This document shows, in pieces, positions 6,965-7,945 of a DNA stretch of 7,945 nucleotides (position 1 is its first letter; the number at the start of each line of letters is the position of its first letter). This DNA comes from Eubacterium sp. UBA3279 (GTDB taxonomy: Bacteria > Bacillota > Clostridia > Lachnospirales > Lachnospiraceae), in contig DETV01000033.1 in assembly GCA_002361775.1 (NCBI GenBank), positions 414 through 8,358 on the forward strand. The letters run 5' to 3'. The notes under the pieces are model-generated. The model saw only the letters and a list, made by a program, of their open reading frames with translations, was not told the origin of the DNA and ran no database searches. The position numbers and the translations under genes are program-made.

Positions 6965-7022
6965 TAAGGTGATATAGCTGTTAAGAAGAAAAATTTATAA
7001 GAAATGAAAAACCGGGAAAAAA

Positions 7023-7041
7023 TTGCAAGTATCTGTTGCAA
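7023..7041 (+). repeat. Paired TTGCAA palindromes at the nitroreductase promoter
   Basis: TTGCAAGTATCTGTTGCAA contains two copies of the self-complementary hexamer TTGCAA (7023-7028 and 7036-7041) with centres 13 bases apart. The second copy coincides with the -35 region. In addition, ATCTGTTGCAA (7031-7041) is repeated as ATCTGTTACAA (7052-7062) after 21 bases. The layout would suit binding by a dimeric regulator, but no known operator is recognised. Confidence 0.4.
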
Positions 7042-7063
7042 AATGGAAAAAATCTGTTACAAT
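7036..7063 (+). promoter_or_regulatory. Promoter of the nitroreductase-family gene
   Basis: TACAAT (7058-7063) is preceded by TG (7055-7056), forming an extended -10. TTGCAA (7036-7041) lies 16 bases upstream as an imperfect -35. Transcription should start near 7070, about 23 bases before the ATG. Confidence 0.7.
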
Positions 7064-7092
7064 AGTATTACGAAAAAATTAAAGGTGATAAC

Positions 7093-7857
7093 ATGAATTT
7101 ATATGAAGCAATTTTTGTACGAAAATCTGTTCGCAACTATACAAATGAAGCTCTTTCTGCCCAGATGCTGGAGGATATTCTGGTACAGTTTGATGAAATT
7201 AAAGGATTGTTCGGAGGCATAGAAACAGAACTTGCAATTTTTGATAACCGGGAAGGGCAGTATCGGATGCTGAGTATGTTGGGAATCAAAGCGCCATATT
7301 ATCTGGTACTTTATTCTGAAGAGAAAGACAAAGCTCTGATGAACGCCGGTTATCTTTTAGAACAACTTTCGCTGTATCTGTGTACAAGAGGATTGGGAAG
7401 CTGTTTTGTGGGCAATCCTTTCTTGAAAAAAAAGTATGTACACAGAGAAAATAAAAGGGTAATGGCAGTGCTGGCTTTTGGAAAGGCAAAAGGTCCCTGT
7501 ACCAGAAAGCCTGCAGAAGCAAAGAGACTGACTTTGGCGGAGATGTGTGTTTATAAAGAAACTCCCAGACAGTGGATGAAACAGCTTCTGGATGCGGCGC
7601 GTATGGCGCCTTCCAGTATGAATAGTCAGCCCTGGCGTTTTGTGGTATTTGATAACAGGATTCATATTTTTTCCAAGAAACATGCCAGTGACCGGCTGGG
7701 ACGTTGGGATGAACTGAATTTTGGAATTATGTTTTCCCATATGATGGTGATGGCGGAGGAATTATGGCTGGATGTGGATTTGATTCGTCTGGATGAATTA
7801 AGTCAGAAGAATTTTCCCAATAATCAGTATGTGTTAAGTGCAATTCTTCGTCCATAA
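7093..7857 (+). CDS. Nitroreductase-family flavoprotein, two-half TM1586 type
   Basis: This is probably an FMN-dependent NAD(P)H oxidoreductase; the substrate is unknown. In ordinary nitroreductases RRSxRxY is followed within about 20-30 residues by ARxAPSxxNxQPWxF. Here the 254-residue chain carries VRKSVRNYTNEALS (9-22) at the start, but AARMAPSSMNSQPWRFVVF (168-186) only in the second half. The first half continues with the later part of the fold: KAPYYLVLYSEE (66-77), NAGYLLEQLSLYLCTRGLGSCFVGNP (84-109) and VMAVLAFGKAKG (123-134). A second helical region, ELNFGIMFSHMMVMAEE (207-223), resembles the same segment again. This fits the TM1586-type subfamily (Pfam TM1586_NiRdase), where one chain forms a pseudo-dimer. 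AAGGTG (7082-7087) stands five bases before ATG 7093. It has its own promoter and no visible terminator. Membership of the superfamily is firm; the subfamily call is from memory. Confidence 0.88.
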   Translation: MNLYEAIFVRKSVRNYTNEALSAQMLEDILVQFDEIKGLFGGIETELAIFDNREGQYRMLSMLGIKAPYYLVLYSEEKDKALMNAGYLLEQLSLYLCTRGLGSCFVGNPFLKKKYVHRENKRVMAVLAFGKAKGPCTRKPAEAKRLTLAEMCVYKETPRQWMKQLLDAARMAPSSMNSQPWRFVVFDNRIHIFSKKHASDRLGRWDELNFGIMFSHMMVMAEELWLDVDLIRLDELSQKNFPNNQYVLSAILRP

Positions 7858-7868
7858 ATAAATTTTTG

Positions 7869-7897
7869 TTGACAAAAGAATTTGTTTATAGTATAGT
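7869..7897 (+). promoter_or_regulatory. Consensus promoter of the tRNA gene
   Basis: A perfect TTGACA (7869-7874) and TATAGT (7892-7897) are separated by exactly 17 bases. Transcription should start near 7904, about 20 bases before the mature tRNA 5' end. It lies 12 bases after the nitroreductase stop. Confidence 0.85.
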
Positions 7898-7923
7898 ATC
7901 TTTGTTCGAAAGAACAGAGAGAT

Positions 7924-7945
7924 GCACGAGTGGCTCAGTGGTGGA
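7924..7945 (+). tRNA. 5' end of a tRNA gene, probably tRNA-Gly, cut by the window end
   Basis: GCACGAG (7924-7930) fits the 5' acceptor strand, followed by T8, G9, the D-stem GCTC (7933-7936), A14 and a D-loop with the conserved GG (7940-7941). GA (7944-7945) begins the returning D-stem strand. The window stops before the anticodon. The sequence resembles clostridial tRNA-Gly(GCC) genes from memory, so the identity is tentative while the tRNA call is strong. The consensus promoter just upstream supports it. Confidence 0.8.

Noticed and set aside
6965..7022. Terminator after pepF
   Set aside because: The gap is A-rich but contains no stem with adequate pairing followed by T residues.

Overview
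The window reads like an ordinary chromosomal housekeeping segment of a low-to-mid GC Firmicute, most likely a Lachnospiraceae or related Clostridia member. The reasons are the AT-rich codon use, strong AGGAGG/AAAGGAG ribosome sites, consensus sigma-A-type promoters, the short GroEL tail ending in PGMGMM, and the style of the uncharacterised membrane proteins. The family assignment is inference. All genes are on the + strand. I found no mobile element, CRISPR array, phage gene or credible minus-strand gene.

Layout: (1) The 3' part of groEL (2-1447; about the first 60 residues lie outside the window), followed by a strong intrinsic terminator at 1547-1580. (2) A translationally coupled pair of uncharacterised membrane-protein genes (1641-2306 and 2303-2815): a single-pass protein with a large outer domain, and a two-helix protein with a probable cytoplasmic domain. 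(3) guaB, IMP dehydrogenase (2895-4349), with its own promoter and terminator. (4) A membrane-anchored Amidase_2 N-acetylmuramoyl-L-alanine amidase (4414-5139) and 25 bases later a PepF/M3B oligoendopeptidase (5165-6964), probably one transcript. (5) A two-half nitroreductase-family protein of the TM1586 type (7093-7857) with its own extended -10 promoter. (6) A consensus promoter at 7869-7897 driving a tRNA gene that begins at about 7924 and is cut by the window end.

The genes serve general physiology: protein folding, guanine nucleotide synthesis, wall turnover, peptide degradation and flavin redox chemistry. They do not form one dedicated system. I did not find a convincing undescribed system. 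The best candidates for a second look are the uncharacterised pair between groEL and guaB, the repeat-rich promoter of the nitroreductase gene, and the unusual fold order of the nitroreductase. No stretch longer than 300 bases lacks a gene; the longest gap (1448-1640) holds two stem-loops and a ribosome binding site.
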